Below are positions 8,692 through 18,890 of a stretch of 20,512 nt of DNA, piece by piece (the stretch's first letter is position 1; each line of letters starts with the position of its first letter). This DNA is from Phoronis ovalis (Eukaryota > Phoronida > Phoronidae). A program made the position numbers and the translations under genes. The notes beneath the pieces are model-generated. The model worked only from the letters and a program-made list of their open reading frames with translations. It was not told the DNA's origin and did no database searches. The DNA is taken from the NCBI GenBank assembly GCA_028565635.1, contig JAOXYB010000460.1, positions 1 through 20,512 of the forward strand, in the 5' to 3' direction.

Positions 8692-10964
8692 TTTGAATGT
8701 TAAATGTTAAACTAGTTATTTTCTTAACCGCACGGAGCGCTTATTCCTGCCAGTTATTTATCCAATAATCCACGTTTCCTTGGAAATACTCTTTAAAAAG
8801 CAAATGTAATTTCTGTAGCTATTTGTACTTCGACGTATTCATTTGTATCTTGTAGTTCCGATGATTGATTCAGCCACTTTCGTGTACTTTCTAGAGATTC
8901 GTTTCGTGTTATGAGTTATAACCAAATAAACTTTAGATTACATTACACATATTCAAATATTGCTTTACTTCAAATGTCCATTAAAGTCGCACACACACGC
9001 TCAATAGTTCAACACCTCCAAGGCAGGATTAGGTTCACAACATAAAATCGTTTAAATGGAATTATATGCTATAGTAACGTATCTGGATCTTTTTTATAAA
9101 AATGTAATTCTATCCAATTAATCTTTGCTGTTCGTGTATAATCTTCCACCTTCCTAGGTATTCAGTGAAGCTGTTTATCCGCGTATTTTAACTGTCTATA
9201 AAGTACTACCCCTGGTAACATAAACATCGATATTTCAGTCTACCTGTCAGTTTCACACAGCCTCGTAATCAGTTCGTGAGCACAGTCTGTTTCTTTCATG
9301 AATGGTCATACCACAGACCAATTTCGTCAGAACTATCAATTTCCTATAAAAGATAAAACAATAATATAGACTTCCAATGAATGGGAATACTTTTGTAATT
9401 ATTGTTGAAAATCGTTAACAAGCAAACAACTTTCTCTGAACGATCAATAGCGCCTGTTCAGCCTTCAACCCCAGTGGCGCGTGAAATTATTGATGAGACT
9501 TTTACCAATGAATTTTCTGGGAATGTTTATGCCAAATATAACATTAACTTATTCATCAGTTTTTTTTTGTGTCTCTCAGTTAGGCGAATGACAATTTCAA
9601 ACTATAAATCAACGCATATTTCATGCAATATAACAATTAAATAATGCAGATAATCTAAAAATACATATTGCATATATAGTAATACTCTTAAGATATTTTT
9701 AAAGCTAAAATTATGAATGCAAACATTATATTCAATTAATTCGTCCTAATGAATCTTCGCATTCAACAAAAACAATTGAAAGCTAATTTTCAACCTGAAT
9801 ATTAAAAACACTACAATCGCGTTTTATTCCTACAGTTTTTAATTAAACTGATGCAGTTCACGCAGTAACCCCCGTTGCTCTGTCCGTCTGTACTCCACGT
9901 CACTATGGTGAGAGTTTTCCTTACATTAAATACTACTTTACGCTAAATTAAATTTGAAACACACTCTGCAAACTTGCGTACTTTGTGCAATCAACTATTA
10001 CTGAATGTTAGTATTAAAACGGTCAATTATAACTTTGACCGCTGTAGAAGATTATCGTATGTATGACTGGCATTGGTTTTCTTGCTTCGTATTACAATTG
10101 TTTTAAACCTTTCATTAAATATGATTACTGCTAATTACTGCTACTCTTATTCCGAATTATAACGATCCTTGAGTTATAAATCACTAATCTCCAGTCTTGT
10201 CTCGCTATGTTTTGTATAATTTTTAGCAACATAGAATATCGTTTGTCTTTGTAACACATGCAGATTTTTTTGGAAATGACAAATAGCAGTATTCGATTGT
10301 GACCAACTCCGCGCTCTCCGAGTATATCGTGTTACGATAAATTAACTTTTTTTTAACTTTAACAATGTCAGTGATACACAAGTAGTTTTCTACAAACCTT
10401 ATAAACACTGAAAACAAACCAGTTCAAGCCGATTTTCTAACCATACCCTGTCCTTTTACCCATCCAAGTCCTCTTGATATGCTGGGACGGATTAATGTTC
10501 ACAAGTCAAACACTGTCCCGTCCAAACAACTCTGTTGCCGTGTGACAGGTATTTGCTTATGTTCCGGCCTTTGTCAAATTTTTCTGTCTGTCGACAATAC
10601 AAATGTAAACTCATTATTGGTCTTTATTGACATATTAATATCAGATAGATGATACCATAATCAAAGGTTTTGTTAGGTAAAATAGAGATACCAGGTGCAT
10701 TGAGAGGGAGAGGGTAGTATGTAGATGCATGTACGTAATAAGTCTAGATATAGATATTCTAAAATTTCATAATTTGTTAGGATTTACCAGTGGCGTTCTG
10801 TAATTCTGTAACCAGTATGTGCTACTCGTAGGAGTAAACAATACTGCATACATGTGCCTTTAATTTAATGTGCTGTAAATGGGGGTACGTTTTTAATACG
10901 AATAAACAATATCGATTATATTAAAAACATAGCAGTATTGTTTACATTTCATCAGAATCAACCA

Positions 10965-11024
10965 GCTACTGCAAGCTACTGCAAGCTACTGCAAGCTTCT
11001 GCAAGCTACTGCAAGCTACTGCAC
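10965..11024. repeat. 10-bp tandem repeat (GCTACTGCAA), six units
   Basis: Six consecutive GCTACTGCAA units span 10965-11024. One unit has GCTTCTGCAA and the last ends GCAC. The period is exactly 10 bp, close to one helical turn. There is no open-frame evidence of coding use. Confidence 0.9.
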
Positions 11025-12858
11025 AGGAGGATAGTTTCCGAACAGTCTACAAGCTTGCCTTTATACAAACAGACCACACTTTAAAAATCCACAGTTTAAA
11101 CGCGTACCATTTGGCGACAAATTCGCACAGATTCTTAATTTTTATGATATTACTCACAATGTTTAAATCGGTTGTTTATATTTATTACAAAAATTTCAAT
11201 ATTTTGAGTACATATGATTATTTAAATTTCAGAAACACCCGAATTAAAACTTAAACACCTTTAAAATATTTGCACACTATTGCGAGGATATCTCGTAATA
11301 TGTAATAATTACGCGCATGCGTGGATTAGCGTTCGAAGTAAACACGCTTCTAGAAAACACGCTCTATGAACGTTAATGCAGCTGATGTAAAATGCATAAT
11401 CTGACATAATCAATTTACTTAAATAAATATTGGCAGGTAAACACTAGGCTAAATGAATCCTAATTTATGAATATTAACAAATGCTACCTGTACTAATTAC
11501 AAAGATCCATAGTTATTAATTTGTATTCTTCTACCTGTTAATTAATTCATGAATGAGAATGTTTAGAATACCTGGGAAATTTGCCGACTTGAAATATCAT
11601 AAATTAATATCTTACATATTTGAGTTATTAGTTTAAAATTTGAAAATTTCTAGAATTATAGAAATAATTACATAACAGTCTAATTTTATGTGTTTAGCTT
11701 AGTTCGTGAAGGGTAGCTTGTATATACTTCAAACATTAACAAGTATTACAAGTACTTTGAATTATTATTATATTTATGTTCATAAATGACTATTTCAAGC
11801 ACATGAAGGTGATCGATGTACTGTTGTTCATGAATACATTCAAGTACGAATTGACAGGTAATACCGATTTTTTTTTTAAAATTTTACAAAAGTGTAGTTT
11901 ACAAACCTTTTATTTGTATATAATAATATTAAAAATATGTTAGTTCTAAACCAACGTGGTATAAACATATATTTTTTTTATTCTACACATTTCAAATGTC
12001 GAGCGTTTTTGAACATCTTATTCGACATAAATTTAAGAAAGGGTTAGTTTAGCCTTGTTATTGTATATTATATATATATAATTGATCTCACCAAGCAAAC
12101 CACGCGGAAACTATGTACAGTTGTTCATAAACCACCCACAAAAGTAGTTCGATTTTGTACCTGTATGCCAATAGTTCGTTTTGAGCATATAGGAACTTTA
12201 TTATCAGACCAGCCATTCAAGCATAAACATCACCTAACAACTAAAAAATATACAACAAACTGTTTTTCTTTGCCGTTTTTTTTTTCATGCGATAACGTAT
12301 AAACATTACAGTAAAGATTTCATTAAGTCAATGTTTGCTGTTTTAGTAGAGTTGATTAGTAAAATAACAAATGCATGTCGTTATGTTTTCCTAGTAAACA
12401 TGCCCCAGGGTAAGAGATTAGCCGATTACATTCAGACACGAATGGTTCACGATTTTATTAACTGTTTATAAACTAGCTCATCAAACATGCAGATCTACGT
12501 AGCTGATTAAGGATTTCTCACGTAGAACACGCGCTCTTTTTTTATTTTTTGTTGGTCTCACTTGCGATCATATAATCCTCAAAATAAATAGGAATGCACC
12601 CCTTAGCTACACACCTTCTTTAGATCTGTTATTACTATGAATGGTTTCCAATGCAAGTCGCTGAGGATCGGATGACGTTTTAGTCTATTGTCTGCCGTAG
12701 TTCAGTTGACTGCACTAAAGGTAACTACGCATGGAACCTTTTGCTGATATAAGTCGTAGTACCTATATTTCAATAGGCATGTCACTAAAATAGCACTGAT
12801 GGCCCTATAGTGATATACCATGATAAGACTTAATTCATATAAGAAAGTCTTGTCCAAA

Positions 12859-12910
12859 AACGAGTTCATCCCGTCATGATTCCACTTAGGAACGAGTTCA
12901 TCCCGTCATG
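12859..12910. repeat. 20-bp exact direct repeat, 32-bp spacing
   Basis: AACGAGTTCATCCCGTCATG occurs at 12859-12878 and again at 12891-12910 with no mismatch. The 12-bp spacer between copies is unique. This could be a short duplication or a paired protein-binding site; the function is unknown. Confidence 0.8.
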
Positions 12911-14413
12911 TTTTCCGAATGTTATTGTGGTACTGAACAGCAATATAAAATGTGAAAACTGAAATGAACAAAAAAACGAGATCAACAGTAAAAATCATTT
13001 TACCGATTAGAAATAATAATTGTTTGAATTTTAAAGTTTCACAGGGGGTTCACGGTGGACATATGCAAATCTTGTTTAAGTGAACTTTATTTTGCAGCAA
13101 TGCAAGTGTTTTTATTTACCTTTGTTATCAAGCCAGTAATTTATGCGACAATATTCGAAGACTACTTGTAGATGGAAACAATTTACTGACACAGATGATT
13201 ACAAAGTGGATAGTTAGTTACCATATCGAAATATTCAGATATAATAATGCACAGGTGCTGTAATAGGTTAATTGTATAACAGCGCAAAGTGGTACTATCA
13301 CTAATGGTATACAAACTGGTTCAAGGGTTAAATATTGCAATTTAAAAAAAATAAAAATGTTAATAATTTCTTTAAAAAAAACAAAAATGTCCAAGTTACG
13401 TAATATATGCCTCACTAAAAATTCACAATATGATAAGTTTGTAGATTAACGACTACAGATGAGATAAGAACACAAACTTTAACACTCGACTGAAGATGTA
13501 CTAAATAGTGTACTTTCATTATGTTATAATTATCGAAATGTCAATTTTTTATCTAAAATTTAGTTATTTCCTGAAAGAACCCATAATTAGGTAAATACTG
13601 TTTAAGTAGGAATAAACTGCATGAAATAAACAGCTTGCCGCGACTAACAACTATACCACACAAAACGAACGAATGATAAACGATGAATGGGATAATAAGA
13701 AATTAAAATTAAAATTGCGGAAACTACTTTTTACGAGCTGTTTTCTGCCACTTTTTTACAAGAACAAATTACTTTGAAATGCATTTCAAACTCTACGTGT
13801 TTTTTCTGTAGTACGGCACGAGGTAACTGAGTACGAAATGTGCTTGATTCAGTGTTTGAATAAATTAATTTCGCACTGTTTGTCCCATTTATCTAGCAAC
13901 CCATATGTTCAATAGGCTAAAGTTTGTGAAAGGATGCGATTGATTTTTCCATTAATTCCATATGCATCAAATGTTTTTATAATATTTACCAATGCACTTT
14001 AAGGACTATTTTATCCAATCCAAATCAAAAGAATTCTGATATTCCACTCAGACATACAGCGGATACTTTGTGCTTGTGCGCGCATGCCCTGTTCGAACGA
14101 CTAAATACCACCTGGTGGTTATGTTGAGAAACGCTAGTTGTAAACTTATCACTTCACCGCACCAAAAATAATCGCTTCAATTTTCGCCAAAAATTGTCTT
14201 TGTTCTAGGGATCTATGAGTGCACATCAAGATTCTTGAACGTCACAAAGGCGTGACGATTCCTATTCATGACACATGACAATAGCATGTCACATCTGACA
14301 CTACGTGCAGTGTGACAACACATCCATTAGCCACTTGCGTTTATGAACTAAATACATTTTGTAGACATTTTAAAACATTTTCGATACATTTATATTTTAT
14401 ACATATATTTACA

Positions 14414-15356
14414 ATGACCGAGGAGGATCTAGCGTGTAAAAGTATCATAAATTACGATCAAGAATTAGAGGACAGCATTATAAGAATGGCAACACATCAC
14501 CAGCGGAATCCGAACGATGTAAACTACTTGAGAGGCAATTCTATGACTCCTGGCGTACACACTGATACCAGGGATATGCTATACAGTCTGGAGTCTGGAG
14601 AAAGTATGCCGCAGAAAATCCGTGCAAAAGAAACATGTCCTGTTAGAACAGACGACTTAGATTTAGAGCGCACATACGTCAATTTAAGAGAATACGGGGA
14701 TGCACCGTCCATACAGCATCAAAATGAACTCAGAGGGGAAACAACGTCCGGGTCAGAGGTCAAGGCAGTGCCAATCTCCGGTTCTGTTGTTCACATTGCA
14801 GTTTCTAACAAAATGGAGTTGGACAAAATCTTAGGCGGGAATATTATGAGCGCGTTAAGTTTAAATTCTAGCAATATTCAGTCTCGAATGATTGATGCTA
14901 AAGATTTGTTAAGGATGGAGGAAATTAAGTCCGAAACAAACAATCATATAAAGTCAAATGTTCAGTTAAATTCAAATATTTACAATGGTAGCACGCAAAC
15001 GGTTAGTTACCAGCCTAGCAACAAGACGGCAGTCCAAACTTTAGCCTTGCAAAATGTTAATAAAAGTGGATTACCACCTAACACTGCGTCGACGCCATTA
15101 TCTGTCAGCTTTCCACACTTGAATAAAACTGGACAAATGACACAGAAAATATCAGAAGTTGCCAAAAGATCTGCAATTGGTACTGTTCCCATGTCGTCAA
15201 TATGCTTAACCAAGGTGACGTCATCGATGACGTCAGCACCATCGTCTCCTTTATTTACATTTAGCTTCGCTCGTGCTTCCTCGCCGTCTGCCTCTCTGAC
15301 AACTACTCTCTTGTCTGGAGAAGATTTAAAAACAGGTGCAACAAATGTTTTACCAG
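14414..15356 (+). CDS. SOX30: SOX30-like exon 1 (N-terminal region, residues 1-315)
   Basis: This 943-nt exon is open throughout and ends CCAG before donor GTAAAT, phase 1. It encodes a polar, Ser/Thr/Asn-rich, probably disordered region that I cannot assign to a domain. Near its 3' end two perfect TGACGTCA octamers lie back to back (15216-15235), encoding V-T-S-S-M-T-S. An in-frame GTG at 14312 is not a plausible eukaryotic start. Confidence 0.88.
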
Positions 15357-18300
15357 GTAAATCAGCATACATATATTTATACGTCTCTCTCCTCTCCCCA
15401 CTCAATTCTTTCTCGCGCACCTCATTCTGACGTCACGCACCGCCTTTTTCTGACGTCCGCACAATCGACTATGTTGCGCATTGTGTTGAACTGTGTGTGA
15501 ACGACCAATGCTCTATGTGTTCGACGGTTACAAGTGAGTACGTGATGCGAGAGTTGCAATTCGGTGCATGTGAAGGTAATGTACAGGTGTTTGGCGAGAG
15601 AAGCATTTTTTGGTATATATACAGCACGCTGTATTATTCTAATTTATCGACCGGAGGCGCATGTGAACACTTATAGGTAGTTTGGTGAAACGACAAGTCT
15701 AGGAACATACTCTCATTTTTTAGTTTTTCTTTACTGTTAGGTACTAACTCCCTCTACCGGACGCCAGGTGCAGTGAATATCAATCGTAGCGGTAATGTCA
15801 AGCGACCAATGAACGCGTTTATGGTATGGGCAAGGCAATATCGACCACAATTGGCTGCACAGTTCCCTAACGCTAACAACGCCGAGATCAGCGTCCGCCT
15901 GGGGCAGGTATGGAACGAAATGAGCAATGATCAAAAGAAACCGTTCTATGAGGAATCGGAGAGGATAAAGAACAGACACAAGCTGGACCATCCAGGTACA
16001 TATCTAAAACGCCTTGCACCATGGGCTTCCATTTATGGTTATAAAATTCTTTAATGAAATGGAATTCTATTAATCTGTAGAAAACACTGACGGTTAATTA
16101 TTAAAGTCAAAGATAAACTCTAGTTTGCAATGCAACTGATATACTGTGCTAGTGAAGGAGTGCACATTGATTATGACTCAGCGAGATCTTTACTTCAAGA
16201 ATGATGAAGATACTTGGGTTTTGAATCATCTGTAACTAATACTTTGACTTTATGATGTAATGTGCTCATTTTTGTTGCACCAAGGATGGGTATACAGACC
16301 ACAGCCCTCACGTAAAAGGAAAACTGAACCATTTGCTAATCAAACCCTGTGGGCTCGATTCGGGTTCTCTTCGGTTGGAAATTGTGCTCCGTCAGGACTC
16401 ATACACAATCCGACCACGACGCCATCCGCGGGTACGACAGTGCATCAATCTGGCGGTACTGCTGCTAGTCACACTGACATGACTACAGCTACTAACGCGT
16501 GTCCTACAAGCGAGACAACGGCGGCAAGATTTCTAGATACTTGTAAGAACCACAGTGAGTAACTATACCATATATTATTTTGCACCTGAAGGAAAGCAAT
16601 GCATGGGGTTCTTTGTTTTTCTTTTAAGAAAAATATTTTGTTGTGAGCAGACATTCCAATTAATTTCATCTTGTCGAAATATACATGCGGGGAGTATCTA
16701 TTTATTTATTAGCATACCAGGGATTACATGCACTAGTCATATGACCCGGGAAGATGACTGGCGTATACCATGCATACTGACACCGCACATGAAGACGTGT
16801 TTTCGGTAAAATTTACATGCAACAATTTTTTTATTGCAGCTAGTAATCCGAATCCCATGCAATACACGTTATTGACTCATTCGACGAGTGGCCACCAAGA
16901 TATAAAGTACAGCAAGGGCGAGCCTGTCACTAGAGGGCGCCCTCCTACGATGTCCATCAGGAGAAACGGTGAGAAATAATGACAAAGTGAACGCGAAATG
17001 ATCAAGTTATCTACCTCACATTATGGTTGTTTATGTCATAATCATGACGGCTTCGCTTTACAGGTAATGTGACATTAGGTAATCCACAAACGGCAAATCA
17101 GCAGGCGAGTACCAATCTTCAACTTATTAATGGAGCAAGGTTGAATCTATCAGGAATCACAAGTCAGCAGAACGAAAACTTAGCAGTCAGAACAACTGTC
17201 GGGAGTGAGAAAGCGTTTTCTCTACTCAGGTAGCTCTTGCTGTTCTCTTTCGTGCTCTTCGATCTAACAGGAATTTGCTTATCTAGCTACTGAGCTACCA
17301 TTCGTTTCTGTACGTGTTTATCCTTTAATAGCTCCGTCATACTTATCTATCACCTGTACGCAATTTAGTTTATATTTTGTTTTCAGCGGATACCCACCAA
17401 ACGCCGCACTTACTAATGCAATTCCTCAGAATTCACAGCATCATGCGGTACATAACTCACGCCGTAGAGAGTCAGTAGTGGAAGATGAGTGCTGGCCATT
17501 TCCGTTTCCGGCTATTCCAACACCTTACTATGATGACGATTACCTGGATGCAGAGGAAGGAAATAATACGTTTAATTACATTGTATCAGGTAATGCTTTC
17601 GAAATCAATTTCTTGATTATCTATTCTGAATAATTTATAAAGATTACATGTTATTGAAAATAATAAAAATCATTGTGGCGCACTGAAACTGATTGCCCTA
17701 TAACAGGTCTGATTGTGTCTCGGTACCTCTGAACTACGAATATATGGTAATATATGATTATATGGTATCCGGGATGATATCTTTTTGCAGGTTAAAGTTT
17801 CATGCATCGTAACAGTGATGCTTTCGATAAGTTAAATATTGTTAGTTTACGGCTCAACTGTCAAATTTAACTGCTTGTTTCTCCTCTGTTGTCAGCAGAC
17901 GATGAAGAGGATGAATACTTTGATCCTTACGAACCATTTTTCATGGATTACGACGTCGACGAGGAAGAGGCGGCTCTAGACTTTGGTCCTGAATTAGATG
18001 TGCAAGGGTAAGTTAGGAGACGGTGGGGGAGGCAATGAGTAAGAAGTGCAGGTCAAATAAAGTATATATAGTGTGCAGGGGCTAGTGAGGTTGAACTTGC
18101 AACAAGCCCGTGCTGCCACCTATCGCAATAACGTACAGACACACCAATGTGTTGCATAATTTCGCCACTGCTCTAATGGGAACCGTCATCATCCGTCACA
18201 GTTTTAATAATATGTTGGAGTTCGGAATATCTAGTGGTACATTTGCTTTCTTAAGGTTTATTTTAAACATTTTATAGGTGGACCTTTTACTTGGCACGTG

Positions 18301-18890
18301 CTGATGATAACTGTAGTGATGACGCTCTGAAGGTGTTCTGTAGTAATGATGATGATGATGACAAGAATAATGAAGCTGACGTTCAGGTGATGACTGCCCT
18401 CTGTGGCTGCGGTTGACATTGGCTAACAAATAAGTCAAAAATACACTGAAGATATACCCGTGAAGATGTTATATAGAGTTATACTGTGATAAACGCTATT
18501 ATATATCAGGCTAAGGCCGGGGCTTAAGGCTAACATCCCGAGGTTAATGCATTGCATAGTAGCGCGCAATTTTAGTCCCAATTTCCTGCTTTAATATCCT
18601 CTTCTATATTTTGATTGCGTAATTATAAGGAAAGAAGTTCCAATCGTTTTATGTTGACCAGGTAAAATTTAAAAAGGTAAATTAAAAACCATTTCTTATT
18701 TATGATACTTATTCAAACTATATTTTAGGAATTTTTGGATATTGAAAACACTCCCGTTCACTATAACCATAAACACACTGATGACAAGCTGCCCGTGTCG
18801 ACCAATGATTACCAGTACAAGCGGCCTCTGTCCAGTGACTATGAATTACCTGAACCGAAAAGATTATGCAAGACCTACGCAGACCTGTAG
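14414..18890 (+). CDS. SOX30: SOX30-like HMG-box transcription factor (9 coding exons, 782 aa)
   Basis: Nuclear DNA-binding factor of the SOX family. Coding exons: 14414-15356, 15741-15995, 16285-16554, 16840-16968, 17064-17229, 17387-17589, 17896-18007, 18278-18386 and 18729-18890. All introns are GT-AG, the intron phases are 1,1,1,1,2,1,2,0, and the joined frame is open to TAG 18888. The HMG box (about residues 334-400) has the SOX core RPMNAFMVW, then [10 protein letters not shown] and HPGWVYRP before the basic RKRK, which are SOX30-type rather than SoxB/E-type. The N-terminal 315 residues are Ser/Thr-rich with no known domain. Residues about 630-692 are strongly acidic (Asp/Glu with Tyr/Phe), resembling an activation region. 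The C-terminus has a basic PKR. Length is close to vertebrate SOX30 (about 750 aa), which acts mainly in male germ cells; that role here is inference. ATG 14414 is the first in-frame ATG after a stop at 14282 and has A at -3. Confidence 0.9.
15216..15235. promoter_or_regulatory. Two perfect CRE octamers in a 20-bp palindrome
   Basis: TGACGTCA at 15216-15223, TCGA, then TGACGTCA at 15228-15235; the whole 20 bp is self-complementary. TGACGTCA is the consensus CREB/CREM/ATF site. It lies inside coding exon 1 of SOX30-like, about 140 bp before the donor. A third perfect copy follows at 15428-15435 in intron 1. Confidence 0.6.
15428..15435. promoter_or_regulatory. CRE octamer at the start of SOX30-like intron 1
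   Basis: A perfect TGACGTCA, followed at 15451 by TGACGTCC with one mismatch. It lies about 90 bp upstream of a possible alternative first exon that ends at 15533. Confidence 0.5.
15741..15995 (+). CDS. SOX30: SOX30-like exon 2 (most of the HMG box, residues 315-400)
   Basis: The acceptor is a T-rich tract ending TTAG at 15740 and the donor CAG|GTACAT at 15995, phase 1 on both sides. The exon encodes 19 linker residues, then [15 protein letters not shown] through KKPFYEES to HKLDHPG. The DNA-wedging FMVW motif and the third-helix residues are intact. A closer AG at 15772 would break frame, so 15741 is the supported start. Confidence 0.93.
16285..16554 (+). CDS. SOX30: SOX30-like exon 3 (HMG tail and linker, residues 400-490)
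   Basis: The acceptor follows CACCAAG at 16284 and the donor is GTGAGT at 16555; the exon is phase 1 to phase 1. It opens [13 protein letters not shown], completing the HMG C-terminal tail and a nuclear-localisation-like basic cluster. It then runs into a Thr/Ser/Gly-rich low-complexity linker. The HPG|WVY junction falls at the edge of the box. Confidence 0.9.
16840..16968 (+). CDS. SOX30: SOX30-like exon 4 (residues 490-533)
   Basis: A strong acceptor (T-rich tract, ATTGCAG) precedes 16840 and donor GTGAGA follows 16968. At 129 nt with phase 1 on both ends, the exon could be skipped without changing frame. The product has no recognisable domain; it ends with the basic RGRPP and SIRRN segments. 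Confidence 0.85.
17064..17229 (+). CDS. SOX30: SOX30-like exon 5 (residues 533-588)
   Basis: The acceptor is TTTACAG and the donor CAG|GTAGCT; the exon runs from phase 1 to phase 2. It follows a 95-bp intron, the shortest in the gene. The encoded region is Gln/Asn/Ser-rich, with no stop in the inferred frame and a stop soon after the donor. Confidence 0.82.
17387..17589 (+). CDS. SOX30: SOX30-like exon 6 (residues 588-656)
   Basis: The acceptor is TTTTGTTTTCAG and the donor CAG|GTAATG; the exon runs from phase 2 to phase 1. It contains the start of the acidic-aromatic region: [19 protein letters not shown] then [10 protein letters not shown]. The mix of Asp/Glu with Tyr/Phe/Trp resembles activation domains, which is inference. 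Confidence 0.87.
17896..18007 (+). CDS. SOX30: SOX30-like exon 7 (acidic region, residues 656-693)
   Basis: The encoded stretch is almost wholly acidic and aromatic ([16 protein letters not shown], then [15 protein letters not shown]). The donor GTAAGT at 18008 is a perfect consensus. The acceptor is a tandem CAGCAG, so the exon may start at 17896 or 17899; both keep frame and differ by one alanine. Confidence 0.87.
18278..18386 (+). CDS. SOX30: SOX30-like exon 8 (residues 693-729)
   Basis: The acceptor is TTTTATAG at 18277 and the donor CAG|GTGATG at 18386. It encodes [15 protein letters not shown] and a run of five Asp followed by Lys. It runs from phase 2 to phase 0 and its 109 nt are not divisible by three, so skipping it would shift the last exon. 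Reading through the donor gives a stop nine codons later at 18414. This is the least certain exon, supported mainly by frame and splice sites. Confidence 0.72.
18729..18890 (+). CDS. SOX30: SOX30-like exon 9 (C-terminus, residues 730-782)
   Basis: The acceptor is ATATTTTAG at 18728. The exon gives 53 residues, starting [16 protein letters not shown] and ending [12 protein letters not shown], then TAG at 18888-18890. The composition continues the acidic/polar character of exons 6-8. The +1 frame is also open to a stop at about 18967-18969. Confidence 0.82.
   Translation, partial: EFLDIENTPVHYNHKHTDDKLPVSTNDYQYKRPLSSDYELPEPKRLCKTYADL

Larger units (their letters stand above)
8692..14413. other. 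5.7-kb gene-poor gap between receptor copy B and SOX30-like
   Basis: I find no convincing exon, tRNA or transposon coding sequence here. Both flanking genes are transcribed away from this gap, so it should contain both promoters and any untranslated first exons. Visible structure: a 10-bp tandem repeat (10965-11024), a 20-bp direct repeat (12859-12910), an AT run near 12065-12081, an NRF1-like GCGCATGCG motif at about 11312-11323, another near 14077-14086, and a CCACCTGGTGG inverted motif at 14107-14119 just upstream of SOX30-like. Confidence 0.6.

Noticed and set aside
9402-9644. 80-codon plus-strand frame in the gene-poor gap
   Set aside because: Non-ATG start, no domain, no plausible splice partners.
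14312-14413. Upstream start adding 34 residues to SOX30-like
   Set aside because: The codon is GTG; no in-frame ATG lies between the stop at 14282 and ATG 14414.
15007-15420. Minus-strand 137-codon frame opposite SOX30-like exon 1
   Set aside because: Antisense shadow of a real coding exon, with no recognisable domain.
15773-15995. HMG exon starting at the nearer AG (15772)
   Set aside because: That acceptor would break the phase-1 frame from exon 1, while 15741 joins in frame and has a good pyrimidine tract.
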